64,000 nucleotides of DNA from CAXSBR01 sp964252015 (GTDB taxonomy: Bacteria; Actinomycetota; Actinomycetes; Mycobacteriales; Jatrophihabitantaceae), in contig CAXULW010000010.1 in NCBI GenBank assembly GCA_964252015.1, forward strand, positions 68,824 to 132,823, written 5' to 3'. The first letter of the stretch is position 1, and each line of letters begins with the position of its first letter. The notes beneath the pieces are model-generated. The model did no database searches. It saw only the letters and a program-made list of their open reading frames with translations, and was not told the DNA's origin. This document shows positions 1-8,267 of this stretch, piece after piece. Position numbers and translations under genes: made by a program.

Positions 1-1153
1 CCCAGTCGGGGACGGCCGTGCCCGCGGCCAGGGCCAGGCAGACCTCGGTGGCGAACCGGTCGACCAGCCGCCGCAGCGGGGCAGTGACATGCGCGTAGAC
101 CGCGCCGACGCCGGCGTGCTCGGGATGGGCGGGCGCCATGCCGTCGAACGGGGTGTAGCCCGCGCCGCGCAGCAGTGACGCCGCGTGTTCCAGGAACGCG
201 GTGTGCTTGGGATCCGCGCGATCGAGGCCGGCCAGCACGTCACCCGGTGCAGCGCCTGCGGGCCAGGTCACGTTCAGGGCCGGCGCGAGTCGGGCCAGGT
301 GCCGCACGGTGTCCCGATCCGGTTCCGGCAATGTGCGCAGCAGCCCGATGCGGGCCTTGAGCATCATGTCGCCGGCGCACATGCCGGTCAGCAGGCTGAT
401 CTCGGCGTTCCAGCTCTCCACCGGCAGCGGTGCCCGCCACTGCAGCTTCCAGCCGCCGGCGTCGTCGGGCACCACCTCCTGCTCGGGCAGGTCGAGGTTG
501 ATCGCGTGCCGTTGCCGGGCCAGGCCGAGCCGCAGCCGCCCCACGTCGGATAGCAGCGCGGCCGCATCCGGCGCGGAGCCGGTGTCGAGCATCGTCTGCA
601 GGCCGGCGTAGTCGAGTTGGGCTGTGCTGCGCACCCGCGCCCGGCTGACCTGGACGTCGGTGGGCCGCCCGGTGGCGTCGAGGGTGATCTGCCACAGCGC
701 GGCGGCGCGGACCTGATCGGGCAGCAGGCTGGCCGCGCCTTCGCTGAGCACGGCCGGGTGCAACGGCACCCGCACGTCGGGGAAGTACAGGGTCTCGCCG
801 CGCCGCCGGGTCTCGTCGTCCAACGCGGTACCGGCGGCGACGTAGGAGGCAACGTCGGCGATGGCGTAGCTGACCAGGTAACCATCGTCGTGCCTGGCGA
901 TATGCAGGGCCTGATCGAGGTCGCGTGCGCCGGGCGGATCAACGGTGACCAACGGGATATCCGTGCGATCCGGTGCGTCGGAGCTGAAGCCGGCGGCCAC
1001 CGACTCGGCCTGGGCCAGAACATCGGGCGGGAAATCGACCGGGACGCCAAGGTCATGGCGCAACGACGTGAAGTCCAGCGCCGCATCCGCGGCCACCGCA
1101 CGGAAATTCCGCGCCGCGCCCCCGATGGCCGCGACGCGGAATGCGCTGGTCAT
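1..1153 (-). CDS. RNB-domain ribonuclease (RNase II/R family), 3' end outside window
   Basis: Exoribonuclease of the RNase II/R superfamily, expected to degrade RNA 3' to 5' in the cytoplasm. The visible 384 codons start with ATG at 1153 and run off the left edge. The N-terminal part contains the RNB active-site signature DPPGARDLDQALH, whose aspartates bind the catalytic metal, followed by the family pattern YAIADVASYV and the later VPLHPAVLSEGAASLLPD. The conserved MLKARIGLLR helix and a late CLALAAGTAV stretch follow. No cold-shock or S1 domain lies upstream of the RNB region, so this is the short actinobacterial form. A lysine-rich protein gene is transcribed toward it from 26 bases upstream. 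Confidence 0.85.
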   Translation of the reverse strand, partial: MTSAFRVAAIGGAARNFRAVAADAALDFTSLRHDLGVPVDFPPDVLAQAESVAAGFSSDAPDRTDIPLVTVDPPGARDLDQALHIARHDDGYLVSYAIADVASYVAAGTALDDETRRRGETLYFPDVRVPLHPAVLSEGAASLLPDQVRAAALWQITLDATGRPTDVQVSRARVRSTAQLDYAGLQTMLDTGSAPDAAALLSDVGRLRLGLARQRHAINLDLPEQEVVPDDAGGWKLQWRAPLPVESWNAEISLLTGMCAGDMMLKARIGLLRTLPEPDRDTVRHLARLAPALNVTWPAGAAPGDVLAGLDRADPKHTAFLEHAASLLRGAGYTPFDGMAPAHPEHAGVGAVYAHVTAPLRRLVDRFATEVCLALAAGTAVPDW

Positions 1154-1178
1154 GAACCGAGCGTCGCGACGGGAACGG

Positions 1179-1631
1179 CTACCGGGCCTTCTTCGCCGTG
1201 GTCTTCTTGGCTGGAGCCTTTGCGGTGGCCTTCTTCGCGGCCGGGGCCTTCGCCGTGCTCTTCTTCACGGCCGGCGCCTTGGCCGTCGTCACCTTCTTGG
1301 CCGGGGCCTTCGCCGTCGTCACCTTCTTGGTCGGGCGCGTGACCGTGGTCTTCTCCGCCGTGGTCTTCTTGGCGGCCGGAGTCTTCGCCGTGCTCTTCTT
1401 CACGGCCGGCGTTACTTTCGTAACCGCCGCCTTCGCCGTCGTCTTCTTCGCTGTCGTCTTGTTCGCTGTCGTCTTGTTCGCTGTCGTCTTCTTCGCCGCG
1501 GGCGCCTTCGCCGTCGTGGTCTTCTTGGCCGGCGCCTTTGCCGACACCTTCGCAACCACCTTCTTGACCGCCTTCTTGGCCGCAGTCTTTGTGGTTGCCG
1601 CCTTCTTCGCGGTACGGGATGAAGCGGTCAT
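1179..1631 (-). CDS. Lysine/alanine/threonine-rich histone H1-like protein
   Basis: 150-residue protein made almost entirely of K, A, T, P and V in degenerate repeats such as AKKTTAKAPAKK. There is no globular HU domain, so it resembles the lysine-rich tails of actinobacterial HU/HupB proteins or eukaryotic histone H1 C-termini. Probable role (inference): nucleoid or RNA binding through a disordered cationic chain. The starting residues MTASSRTAKKAA follow a GGGAGG-like ribosome binding site. The repeats make the DNA strongly periodic (CTT/GGC triplets on the plus strand), which explains the long open frames on several strands here; only the lysine-rich frame looks biological. It sits between rnpB and the RNB ribonuclease gene on the same strand. 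The call rests on composition only. Confidence 0.7.
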   Translation of the reverse strand: MTASSRTAKKAATTKTAAKKAVKKVVAKVSAKAPAKKTTTAKAPAAKKTTANKTTANKTTAKKTTAKAAVTKVTPAVKKSTAKTPAAKKTTAEKTTVTRPTKKVTTAKAPAKKVTTAKAPAVKKSTAKAPAAKKATAKAPAKKTTAKKAR

Positions 1632-1759
1632 GAATAACGCCTCCCAGCACGGGGCAACGCGGCAAGCGTCGCAATAACCACCACACTGAGCGCAATTTCA
1701 GCGCGGGTCAACATTCCACGCCGTTAACCGGCGGAGCAGACATTGTTTCTGTGACCGGG

Positions 1760-2182
1760 CGGCGGACGAGTCGATCATAAGCCGGGTCCTGTCCAGCGCG
1801 ACCGAAGTCGCTCTGGTGGCGGCCATCCATCTAGACCTGCCGTTGCCGACAGGCTCAAGCGGTCTACCCACAGACTCGGGCGGGCCGCCCTCAAACGCCT
1901 GTGCAGAAAGGGAAAACCCTCTCCTCTTGACCTTGCTCCGGGTGGGGTTTACCTAGCCGTCGCGGTCACCCGCGACGCTGGTGGTCTCTTACACCACCGT
2001 TTCACCCTTACCTCCGATTCATCCTCGAGAGAATGCGTCAGTGGCGGTCTGTTTTCTGTGGCACTGTCCCGCGGGTCACCCCGGGTTGCCGTTAGCAACC
2101 ACCTTGCCCTATGGAGCCCGGACTTTCCTCGGCACCCGAACGCATCGGATGACGCGGCCGCCCGGTCGGCTCGTCCGCCGCG
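1760..2182 (-). ncRNA. rnpB: RNase P RNA (actinobacterial type A)
   Basis: RNA component of ribonuclease P, which matures tRNA 5' ends. On the minus strand the 5' region contains GAGGAAAGTCCGGGCTCC (P3/P4 region) and the 3' region ends with ACCCGGCTTATGATCGACTC, both hallmarks of bacterial rnpB. The two ends pair perfectly over 11 bases as helix P1: CGGCGGACGAG near the 5' end (rc of 2170-2180) with CTCGTCCGCCG at the 3' end (rc of 1760-1770). The length of about 420 nt fits actinobacterial type A. Exact ends are estimated from P1. Protein-like open frames across it are spurious. Confidence 0.95.
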
Positions 2183-2352
2183 TTGACATCGTAGCCGGGT
2201 TAGCCGATCGCGCGCTTCCTTGCGTCCGGCCAACACCGTGCGTCCGTCCTCGGCGAACACGACCGAGCCGTAATCGGCCGGACCCGGGTTGCCCCGCGAC
2301 GCACCCGTCGGCCTCGACGATCACCCGCACGGGCGAATCCGACGAGCAGGCG

Positions 2353-3096
2353 TCACAGTCCCGATTCCGCGGTGCGCACGATGATGCGCCCGCAGTTGTC
2401 GCAGCGCAGCACCTCGTCCGCAGCGGCGTGCCGGGCCGCGGTCAGCTCGCTACCCGCCAGCTCCAGCCGGCAGCCTTCGCAGCGGCGGGCCCGGATGGCC
2501 GCGGCGCCGACTCCGCCCTGGGCCGCACGCACCTTGTCGTAGAGGGCGAGCAGGTCGGCCGGGATCTCCCGGACGATCTCCCCACGCTGGGCGTGCGCCG
2601 CTCCGGCCGCGGCGTCGATCTCGCCGAACGTGGCGTCGCGGTCGGCCTCGGCCCCGCTCAGCTCGTCGGCCACCTTCTCGGCCCGGGTCATCACCTCGGC
2701 CAACGCCGACTCCAGTTGCTCGCGGCGTTCCATCACCTCCAGAGCGGCGTCCTCCAGGGTGCCTTGACGACGTTGCAGCGAGGCGAGTTCGTGCTGCAAT
2801 CCCTCGAGTTCCTTGGCCGGCACCCCGCCCGAATCGAGCCGGGCCTGATCCCGGGTCTCGCGGGCCCGCACAACCTCGATGTCGTTCTCCATGCGCCGTT
2901 GTTCCGTGGCGATGTCGCTGATCTCGGTGCGCAGCTCGACCGCGTCGGAATGCAGGGCCGCAGCCCGGGCGGCGGCCTCGGTGATCCGCGCCAACTCGGG
3001 CAGGGTGCGCCGACGGTGCCCGAGCTGGGCCAGCTTGGCGTCGACGGCCTGCAGGTCGAGCAGTCGTAGTTGCACTGCGGGATCAGCGTTGACCAC
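2353..3096 (-). CDS. C4 zinc-ribbon / coiled-coil protein (DUF164 family)
   Basis: 247-residue soluble protein. Residues ~10-170 are a long heptad-rich coiled coil. The C-terminus is a zinc ribbon with CEGC and CDNC pairs (RARRCEGCRLEL ... VLRCDNCGRI). This matches the zf-RING_7 / DUF164 family found next to Nif3-family genes in actinobacteria; its molecular role is unsettled, with nucleic-acid binding commonly proposed. A GTG start at 3096 is chosen because GAGG lies just upstream and the frame begins two bases before the stop of the Nif3 gene, implying translational coupling. The longer upstream extension would overlap that gene. The order Nif3 gene, zinc ribbon, rnpB is a conserved actinobacterial arrangement. 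Confidence 0.85.
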   Translation of the reverse strand: MVNADPAVQLRLLDLQAVDAKLAQLGHRRRTLPELARITEAAARAAALHSDAVELRTEISDIATEQRRMENDIEVVRARETRDQARLDSGGVPAKELEGLQHELASLQRRQGTLEDAALEVMERREQLESALAEVMTRAEKVADELSGAEADRDATFGEIDAAAGAAHAQRGEIVREIPADLLALYDKVRAAQGGVGAAAIRARRCEGCRLELAGSELTAARHAAADEVLRCDNCGRIIVRTAESGL

Positions 3097-3098
3097 GT

Positions 3099-4007
3099 TC
3101 AGCTGCCCTCGTCTCGCGTCGGTGTGGTGGTTGGTGTGGGTGACGGCACGTGCCACGCCCACGGATCGGTGACGACCTCGCTCACCGTGACCTCAACGGT
3201 AGCGGCGAACTCGGCCCGCAAGCGCCGGGCCAGCAGGTGCAACCACGGCGTCTCGCTGGCCCAGTGGGCAACGTCGATCAACGCCATCGGGCCGGCAGCA
3301 CCGAAGCCGCCGGCCGACGTCGCCGGCCAAGCATCGACCCGCTGCGTCACCGCCTCGACGGCGTTGTGGTGCTTCAGGTCGGCGGTGACGAAGACGTCGG
3401 CCCCGGCCGCGCGGGCGGCGCCGATCAGCGACGAGCCCGAGCCGCCCAGTACCGCGACGCGACGCACCGCACGGGCCGGGTCACCGCTCACCCGCACTCC
3501 CCCGACCGTGGCCGGCAACGCACCCGCCACCAGCTCGGCGAACCGCGTGAGCGTGGTCGTCTCGGCCAACTCCCCGACCCGACCGACCCCGACCGCACCG
3601 GGCGCGGACGCCGCCTCGAGCGGTTGCACACCACACACGCCCAACGCAGCCGCCAGTGCATCGGAGACGCCCTCGGGACCGACCTCGGCGTTGGTGTGGA
3701 CAACGTAGTGGGCCAGGCCGGTGCGGATCATCCGGTGCACCAGCGCACCCTTGGGATCGGTGACCGGCACGCCGTGCACCGCGGTGAGCAGGAGCGGGTG
3801 GTGGGTGAGCAACAGCTGCGCACCCTGCGCCGCGGCCACGGTGGCCGGTACCGCGTCGATGGCCAGCACGATCCGGGAAACGGGCGCGCCCGGGTCGCCG
3901 CACACCAGGCCGACGGCGTCCCAACCCTCCGCCCACCGCGGGTCGTACCAGCCCTCGACGGTGGAGATCACGTCGGCGATCACGACAGCGGCGGGCACCC
4001 GGGGCAC
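3099..4007 (-). CDS. Nif3-like dinuclear metal centre protein (YbgI / GTP cyclohydrolase I type 2 family)
   Basis: 302 residues, close to the size of short Nif3-family proteins. Typical elements are seen in order: the N-terminal EGWDAVGLVCGD, the metal-binding TLLTHHPLLL-like segment (QLLLTHHPLLL, ~83-93), VHTNAEV (~118-124) and a C-terminal DLKHH ... DVAHWASE region supplying further His/Glu ligands. The family forms toroidal hexamers with two metal ions per subunit. The biochemical activity is uncertain despite the GTP cyclohydrolase label. It is followed almost without gap by the zinc-ribbon gene, and its own start lies one base after the 3' end of the EamA gene, so the three may be co-transcribed. 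Confidence 0.88.
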   Translation of the reverse strand: MPRVPAAVVIADVISTVEGWYDPRWAEGWDAVGLVCGDPGAPVSRIVLAIDAVPATVAAAQGAQLLLTHHPLLLTAVHGVPVTDPKGALVHRMIRTGLAHYVVHTNAEVGPEGVSDALAAALGVCGVQPLEAASAPGAVGVGRVGELAETTTLTRFAELVAGALPATVGGVRVSGDPARAVRRVAVLGGSGSSLIGAARAAGADVFVTADLKHHNAVEAVTQRVDAWPATSAGGFGAAGPMALIDVAHWASETPWLHLLARRLRAEFAATVEVTVSEVVTDPWAWHVPSPTPTTTPTRDEGS

Positions 4008-4008
4008 G

Positions 4009-4941
4009 TTACCGTCGCGGCGTGGCGGGCACCTCCGCTGCGTCGTGGCCGGAGGCGGCCGGGTCTGCCGAGGAGCGGGGGGAGTCGGCGTCGCCCTGGC
4101 GCCGCGCGGCCAGAACCGAGCCGGCCAGGATCAGGGGGAACCCGACCGCCATGCCCGCGGTGAAGGGCTCGCCGAGCACGGCGACCCCGAGGCCGAGCGC
4201 CACCGCCGGGTTGACGTAGGTGATGACCACCGCCCGGGAGGGACCGATGCCCGCGATGAGGGCGAAGAAGACGACGAACGCGAGCGCGGTACACACCACG
4301 GCCAGCGTGAGCACGCTGCTCATCCCGGCCGCGGTGTAGCGCCGGGGCGGGTTGATGACGGCGGCCGGGAGGTAGACCAGCGCGGTGAGCACCAACGAGG
4401 CCGTGACCACCCCGATCGCCGGCAGATCGCTCAACGACCGGGTCAGGATGATCGGTCCGACCGCGTAGCCCACGACGACCACCGCGACTTCGGCCAGCGC
4501 GAACACGTCGATCTGGCCGAAGTCGAGCCCGACCAGGGACGCCACCCCGACCAGGCCCAGCAGCAGGCCGGCCATACCCTGCCGGCCCACGGGGTCACCG
4601 GAGCGCAGCAGGGCCAGCACCCCGACGCCGGCCAGCGGCACCGCGGCGACGAGCAGCCCGGACAGCGAGCTCGACAGTTTCGTCTCGGCGTCGGACAAGA
4701 ACAGCCACGGAATGGTCAATTCCACGGCGGTGTAAGCGACCAACGGCCGCCACCTCGGCAACACCGGGCCGAGTGCGCCACGGCCCAAGGCGAGCGGAAG
4801 CAGCAGCAACGCGGCGATGCCGGTGCGCGCGAAGACGAGACAGGCCGGCGACATGTCCCGCACCGCCACCCGGATCAGCAGGTACGGGATCCCCCAGATC
4901 ACGCACATCGCCGCGAACAACAGCCAATTGCGCCGGGTCAT
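4009..4941 (-). CDS. EamA/DMT-family membrane transporter
   Basis: 310-residue integral membrane protein with about ten hydrophobic segments. It has the internal duplication of drug/metabolite transporter (EamA) proteins: the first repeat begins NWLLFAAMCVIWGIPYLLIR, and the second ends with the family-like TYVNPAVALGLGVAVLGE segment (about 60 residues from the C-terminus). It likely exports small metabolites; the substrate cannot be read from sequence. The start at 4941 (MTRRNW) places the first membrane helix directly at the N-terminus; an in-frame ATG at 5031 would add a proline/alanine-rich 30-residue tail without family support. The last ~25 residues are charged and cytoplasmic. Confidence 0.85.
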   Translation of the reverse strand: MTRRNWLLFAAMCVIWGIPYLLIRVAVRDMSPACLVFARTGIAALLLLPLALGRGALGPVLPRWRPLVAYTAVELTIPWLFLSDAETKLSSSLSGLLVAAVPLAGVGVLALLRSGDPVGRQGMAGLLLGLVGVASLVGLDFGQIDVFALAEVAVVVVGYAVGPIILTRSLSDLPAIGVVTASLVLTALVYLPAAVINPPRRYTAAGMSSVLTLAVVCTALAFVVFFALIAGIGPSRAVVITYVNPAVALGLGVAVLGEPFTAGMAVGFPLILAGSVLAARRQGDADSPRSSADPAASGHDAAEVPATPRR

Positions 4942-5086
4942 ACGTCGCGTCCCCACTTCGTTCCCATTCGGACGGCCCGGCACGGCCGATGGCGCCGACG
5001 GCGCCGCGGTGGAAATCCCACCTGGAGCCAAACGCTACTACGTCGACGTCATGCGTCGCCCGGGTTTTCGCACGGCGCGGTGCGGC

Positions 5087-5581
5087 CTACTCGGTGGCGA
5101 ACAGGTCGACCCCGTGTGCGCGGGCATGGTCCATCAACACCCGGCTGACCAGTCCGGACAGCACGCGCCGATCCGAGGCCGGCCACCCGTCCAACAAGGT
5201 CGACATGTCGGCGGCGAACCGGGCGGCCACGTCGGACGCCAGCGCGCGACCGGCGTCGGTCAGCACAACCAGCACCGCCCGTCGATCGATGGTGGACGGG
5301 GCGCGCACGACCAGGCCGCGGCGTTCGGCCCGGTCGACCAGCCCGCTGACGCTGGACTTGTCGAGGTCGAGGACCTGAGCGAGTTCATTCATACCCGGCC
5401 GGCGATCGCGCAGCACACCCAGCAGCCGGGTCTGGATCATCGACAGATCGTGTTCGGCCGCCCGCCGCTGCAACAGGCCCTGGATCAGGAACGACAGCTG
5501 CGCCAGCCCGTCAACGATGTCCAGTTCGTCACCGGCGGTCGGCGCGGTCGGCGCGGTCGGGCGGCGGGAACGGGTGGCCAT
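5087..5581 (-). CDS. MarR-family transcriptional regulator
   Basis: 164-residue winged-helix repressor. After a disordered Ala/Pro/Thr tail come the dimerisation helix (DIVDGLAQLSFLIQGLL), the recognition helix (MNELAQVLDLDKSSVSGLVDRAERRGL, about residues 80-106) and the wing with the diagnostic DRRAVLVVLT (about 114-123). It is divergent from the oxidoreductase gene at 5679. A 43-bp near-perfect palindrome lies between the two starts, so autorepression and control of the neighbour by a phenolic or quinone-type ligand is the natural inference. Confidence 0.9.
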   Translation of the reverse strand: MATRSRRPTAPTAPTAGDELDIVDGLAQLSFLIQGLLQRRAAEHDLSMIQTRLLGVLRDRRPGMNELAQVLDLDKSSVSGLVDRAERRGLVVRAPSTIDRRAVLVVLTDAGRALASDVAARFAADMSTLLDGWPASDRRVLSGLVSRVLMDHARAHGVDLFATE

Positions 5582-5599
5582 CGCCTCATCGTACGGGGC

Positions 5600-5642
5600 T
5601 TAGTTGGTGTCACGTACTATAGTAGTACTTGACACCAACTAA
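5600..5642. promoter_or_regulatory. 43-bp palindromic operator of the MarR / oxidoreductase divergon
   Basis: Outer arms TTAGTTGGTGTCA (5600-5612) and TGACACCAACTAA (5630-5642) are perfect 13-bp inverted repeats. A second pair, GTACTA (5614-5619) and TAGTAC (5623-5628), shares the same centre at 5621. The only mismatch is 5613/5629. It lies between the start codons at 5581 (minus) and 5679 (plus), overlapping where both promoters must be. The nested dyads suggest either two MarR dimers or an operator plus promoter core. Confidence 0.75.
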
Positions 5643-5678
5643 AGGTCCAGTATGCGAATCCGAAGTAAGGACGTCACC

Positions 5679-6644
5679 ATGAAGATGAACGCCGCGGTGG
5701 TCACCTCGTTCGACCGGCCACCGCGCTACCAGCAGTTCGACGTGCCGCGGCCCGCGACCGCGGACCAACTGCTCGTCGATGTCCTGGCCGTCGGGCTGCA
5801 CCCGCGCGCCAGGAGCGGCGCCGCGGGCACCCACTACACCAGTTCGGCCACTTTGCCGATGATTCCGGGCGTCGACGGGGTCGGCCGCCGACCGGACGGC
5901 AAGCGGATCTACTTCGTGGCCGACGACGACGTCATCGGCACGATGGCCGAACGAGCCGTAGTCGACGTGCGTCGCTCGATCGAACTGCCTGATCGCGTGG
6001 ATGTGGCCAAGGTGGCCGCCGCGATGAACCCGGCCATGTCGTCGTGGGTGGCCCTGCGGCGGCGGGTTCCGATCGAGCCCGGTCAGAGCGTGCTCGTGCT
6101 CGGGGCGACGGGAAACGCCGGGACGATGGCCGTGCAGGTGGCCAAGCGGCTCGGGGCCGGGCGGGTGGTCGGCGCCGGGCGCGATCTCGACCGGCTGAAT
6201 GCCCTGGCGGGTGTGGGCGCCGACGACGTCGTGCGGTTGACCGGTGACACCGAGGAAACGGCTCGGGCCCTGGGCCGGGTCGCGGCCGAGGTCGACATCG
6301 TCCTCGATTACCTCTGGGGTCGACCGGCGCAACAGGCCATGACGGCGCTGCTCACCGAGCGATCCGACCGCAGCCGGGCGATGAACTGGATCCAGATCGG
6401 CTCGATGGCCGGGCCGACGATCGAACTGCCGTCCGTCGTCCTGCGCTCGGCCAACCTTCGTCTGCAGGGCAACGGGCAAGGTGCCGTCTCGACCCAGGCG
6501 TACCTGGCCGAACTGCCGGCGCTGGTCGACGAGATCGACTCCGGCGGGATAAGCGTCACCGCCAACACAGTGCCCCTGACCGACGTCGAGCAGGTCTGGT
6601 CCCAGCCCGACGTGACGGGCGAGCGGACGGTGCTCGCGCCCTAG
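5679..6644 (+). CDS. Medium-chain NADP-dependent quinone oxidoreductase-like protein (zinc-free ADH superfamily)
   Basis: 321 residues. An N-terminal GroES-like domain is followed by a Rossmann domain with the nucleotide motif VLVLGATGNAGTMAVQ (~140-155). The cysteine/histidine zinc ligands of true alcohol dehydrogenases are absent, placing it with the quinone-oxidoreductase-like MDRs. The sequence LHPRARSGAAGTHYTS and the MGPTIELPS-like segment (MAGPTIELPS) resemble proteins annotated as quinone oxidoreductases paired with MarR genes. The start at 5679 has AAGGA eight bases upstream; an upstream ATG at 5652 lacks one. Probably reduces quinones or enones and is derepressed through the adjacent palindrome; the substrate is inferred only. 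Confidence 0.85.
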   Translation: MKMNAAVVTSFDRPPRYQQFDVPRPATADQLLVDVLAVGLHPRARSGAAGTHYTSSATLPMIPGVDGVGRRPDGKRIYFVADDDVIGTMAERAVVDVRRSIELPDRVDVAKVAAAMNPAMSSWVALRRRVPIEPGQSVLVLGATGNAGTMAVQVAKRLGAGRVVGAGRDLDRLNALAGVGADDVVRLTGDTEETARALGRVAAEVDIVLDYLWGRPAQQAMTALLTERSDRSRAMNWIQIGSMAGPTIELPSVVLRSANLRLQGNGQGAVSTQAYLAELPALVDEIDSGGISVTANTVPLTDVEQVWSQPDVTGERTVLAP

Positions 6645-6896
6645 CCGTCCGGCCAGCACAGGTTGCCGTCGGTCTGGCCCAACCGCGTTCCTGTCGCGGA
6701 ACCGGTAGGGCTGGCGTAGGACGGTCGCGCTCGGCTGACCCGGCGGCTCGAGCTGAGACTCCGCCGAACGTGGCCGCAGGCGCGAAATCGGTGTGGGCAC
6801 CGCAGTAACGCCTGTGAACTTCGTCGCGGTCACGGCGGGCCTCTAGGTGCTGTGCGGCTGCAGCAGTATCGTATTTCCCGACGAGACGGAGCGGCC

Positions 6897-7070
6897 ATGT
6901 CGGTACATCAGTGTCCCAAATGCGAGCTGCGGTTCACCTGGAAGACCGAACTCGATGATCACTGTGCGCACGATCATCCGACCTTCCACCACGACTACCC
7001 GATCCGGCGTGGGCGGGCGGAGAACGATCGCGTCGTAACAGCCGAGGACGAGCCCGTCCGTCGCCTGTAG
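6897..7070 (+). CDS. Small C2H2 zinc-finger-like protein
   Basis: 57-residue protein starting MSVHQCPKCELRF. It carries one C2H2-type finger: C-P-K-C, then 12 residues, H-x4-H (CPKC ... HCAHDH), followed by a short charged tail. GGAG lies eight bases before the ATG at 6897; an upstream in-frame start would only add a leader without features. Single-finger proteins of this size occur sporadically in actinobacteria; DNA, RNA or protein binding are all possible. It is a lone gene facing the gene-free interval to the right. The 6645-6896 stretch before it shows no gene or repeat. Confidence 0.6.
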   Translation: MSVHQCPKCELRFTWKTELDDHCAHDHPTFHHDYPIRRGRAENDRVVTAEDEPVRRL

Positions 7071-7198
7071 CGATCTGGGCACGACCCGCCAGACGGCGGG
7101 CCGGGGCCAATCTGGCACAGCCGGGACGGCCTCGACTTGGATTGGCCGGCCAGTGTCGCCTGGGTGCTACCCAAGCATGCCGTGGGTCAGACAGAAAG

Positions 7199-7230
7199 GT
7201 CCGGCTACCCACGGGGGGAGGTAGCCGGAC
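7199..7230 (-). terminator. C6-loop hairpin, copy 1 (terminator or small-RNA hairpin)
   Basis: Read on the minus strand: 11-bp perfect stem GTCCGGCTACC / GGTAGCCGGAC enclosing the ten-base loop TCCCCCCGTG, followed by CTTTCTGTCT. Preceded by GATGATGATCTTGTCC, shared with copy 2. Resembles one arm of the actinobacterial 6C RNA motif, whose hairpin loops carry six cytosines, but no second C-loop hairpin is evident beside it. Confidence 0.55.
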
Positions 7231-7727
7231 AAGATCATCATCAACTACTTACGGCCGCAACACAAACCCAACGGGCACATTGGCCGCGCCATTGCCTGTT
7301 CCATCCTCACAAAGGTGACGTACTGTCCGCTGGTCTGATCTCACCACCTCGGGAGCCGGTCGTTCCAGTACGCAGTTCCAGTAGGCAACGGGGCGGACGG
7401 CGGGCCACGGGGGCCGAGAGGCGATGGGGGAAGACGGACGGGAGCCGCAGGATCACTCTTGGGGCTCCCGAGCCCATTTCGGTGCGGCCGGGGGGTTTGG
7501 TCAACGTCGTCCGCCACGGTGAGTCCAGGCGTGGTTGTTGTCGAGAACGAGATTGGCAAGACCGATGGCCCGGCCGCAGTCGAGAGAGAGTTCCCGCGCA
7601 CTCGCAAATCGCGCGCAACTAAGACGGTGACGGCCGAGTGTGGGTTCTGGGGCGCCGTTTCTCCGGACCCGGAAATGCGCTGGGCGAATTCACCAGTTTG
7701 GGCCCCGGGTTCACCCCGTTGCCCGCT

Positions 7728-7787
7728 ACGTGCCGCCAGGTAATCCGGTTTCTCCCCCGTGACCCCCGGTATGACCTGGCGGCACGT
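7728..7787. repeat. Inverted repeat, 14-bp perfect arms
   Basis: Arms ACGTGCCGCCAGGT (7728-7741) and ACCTGGCGGCACGT (7774-7787) flank a 32-base interior containing two C runs (CTCCCCCGTG and ACCCCCGG). It would fold as a strong stem-loop in RNA from either strand. No gene adjoins it. Confidence 0.6.
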
Positions 7788-7861
7788 TGTGATCAACCTA
7801 GGACCCAGTGTTGATCTTGACAAGTCGAACCGGCCGCACCGAGCCCGCGCCACACAAGAAA

Positions 7862-7893
7862 GTCCGGCTACCCACGGGGGGAGGTAGCCGGAC
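7862..7893 (-). terminator. C6-loop hairpin, copy 2
   Basis: Identical stem and loop to copy 1, on the same strand and 663 bp away, with GATGATCTTGTCC upstream and TTTCTTGTG downstream. It lies about 375 bases downstream of tRNA-Val on the same strand, so it could terminate read-through from the tRNA or end an unannotated small RNA. Confidence 0.55.
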
Positions 7894-8267
7894 AAGATCA
7901 TCATGGGCCCTGGACCGCCCCGACGCAAATCGATACCCGAGCCATCCCCGAACTGAGGCCCCAACGCTCACTGTTGGGCGGTGAGACCGAGCCCGCTGGA
8001 CCAAAGAGCCCCCTCGGCCCCCCCGAGTCTGGCGGGATACCCCTATTCAAGAGGCATCCGACATCCGAGGCGATGAGGTCCAACACCTCGAACCGTACAC
8101 CGTGTGAATATTTGTTCGACCGCAGACCGGTGCGACACCAGCAGCCCGATCTAGCGTCGAGGGCGTCGTCAGACAACTGGCTCGGCGGAGTATGTGGCCG
8201 AAGGGAATGGTAGCGACCACACCGGATGGGCGTTGTTCACTGTGCCTAGCGATATTGATCGTTGAGG

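Larger units (their letters stand above)
7071..8267. other. 1.2-kb gene-free interval
   Basis: No open frame here has an actinobacterial codon pattern, a ribosome binding site and recognisable protein sequence together. The interval holds two identical C6-loop hairpins (7199-7230, 7862-7893), a long inverted repeat (7728-7787), a short CTCGG/CCGAG hairpin with an all-C loop (8013-8027) and the downstream side of tRNA-Val. It could hold small RNAs. Confidence 0.5.

Noticed and set aside
185..1101. Several long open frames on both strands over the first kilobase
   Set aside because: They are shadows of the RNB-domain ribonuclease frame, whose motif DPPGARDLDQALH is unmistakable; the others show Arg/Ala/Pro-rich sequence without family blocks.
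1150..1695. Glu/Asp/Gly-rich and Phe/Ala/Val-rich frames opposite the lysine-rich gene
   Set aside because: They result from the repeated CTT/GGC triplets of the lysine-rich gene; no ribosome binding site or domain supports them.
1949..2330. Protein-coding frames across rnpB
   Set aside because: The RNase P RNA signatures and the 11-bp P1 pairing explain this DNA; structural RNAs often leave chance frames in high-GC genomes.
7137..7964. Overlapping 94-207-residue open frames in the gene-free interval
   Set aside because: No ribosome binding site, no hydrophobic pattern or recognisable domain, and the frames cross the C6-loop hairpins and inverted repeat.
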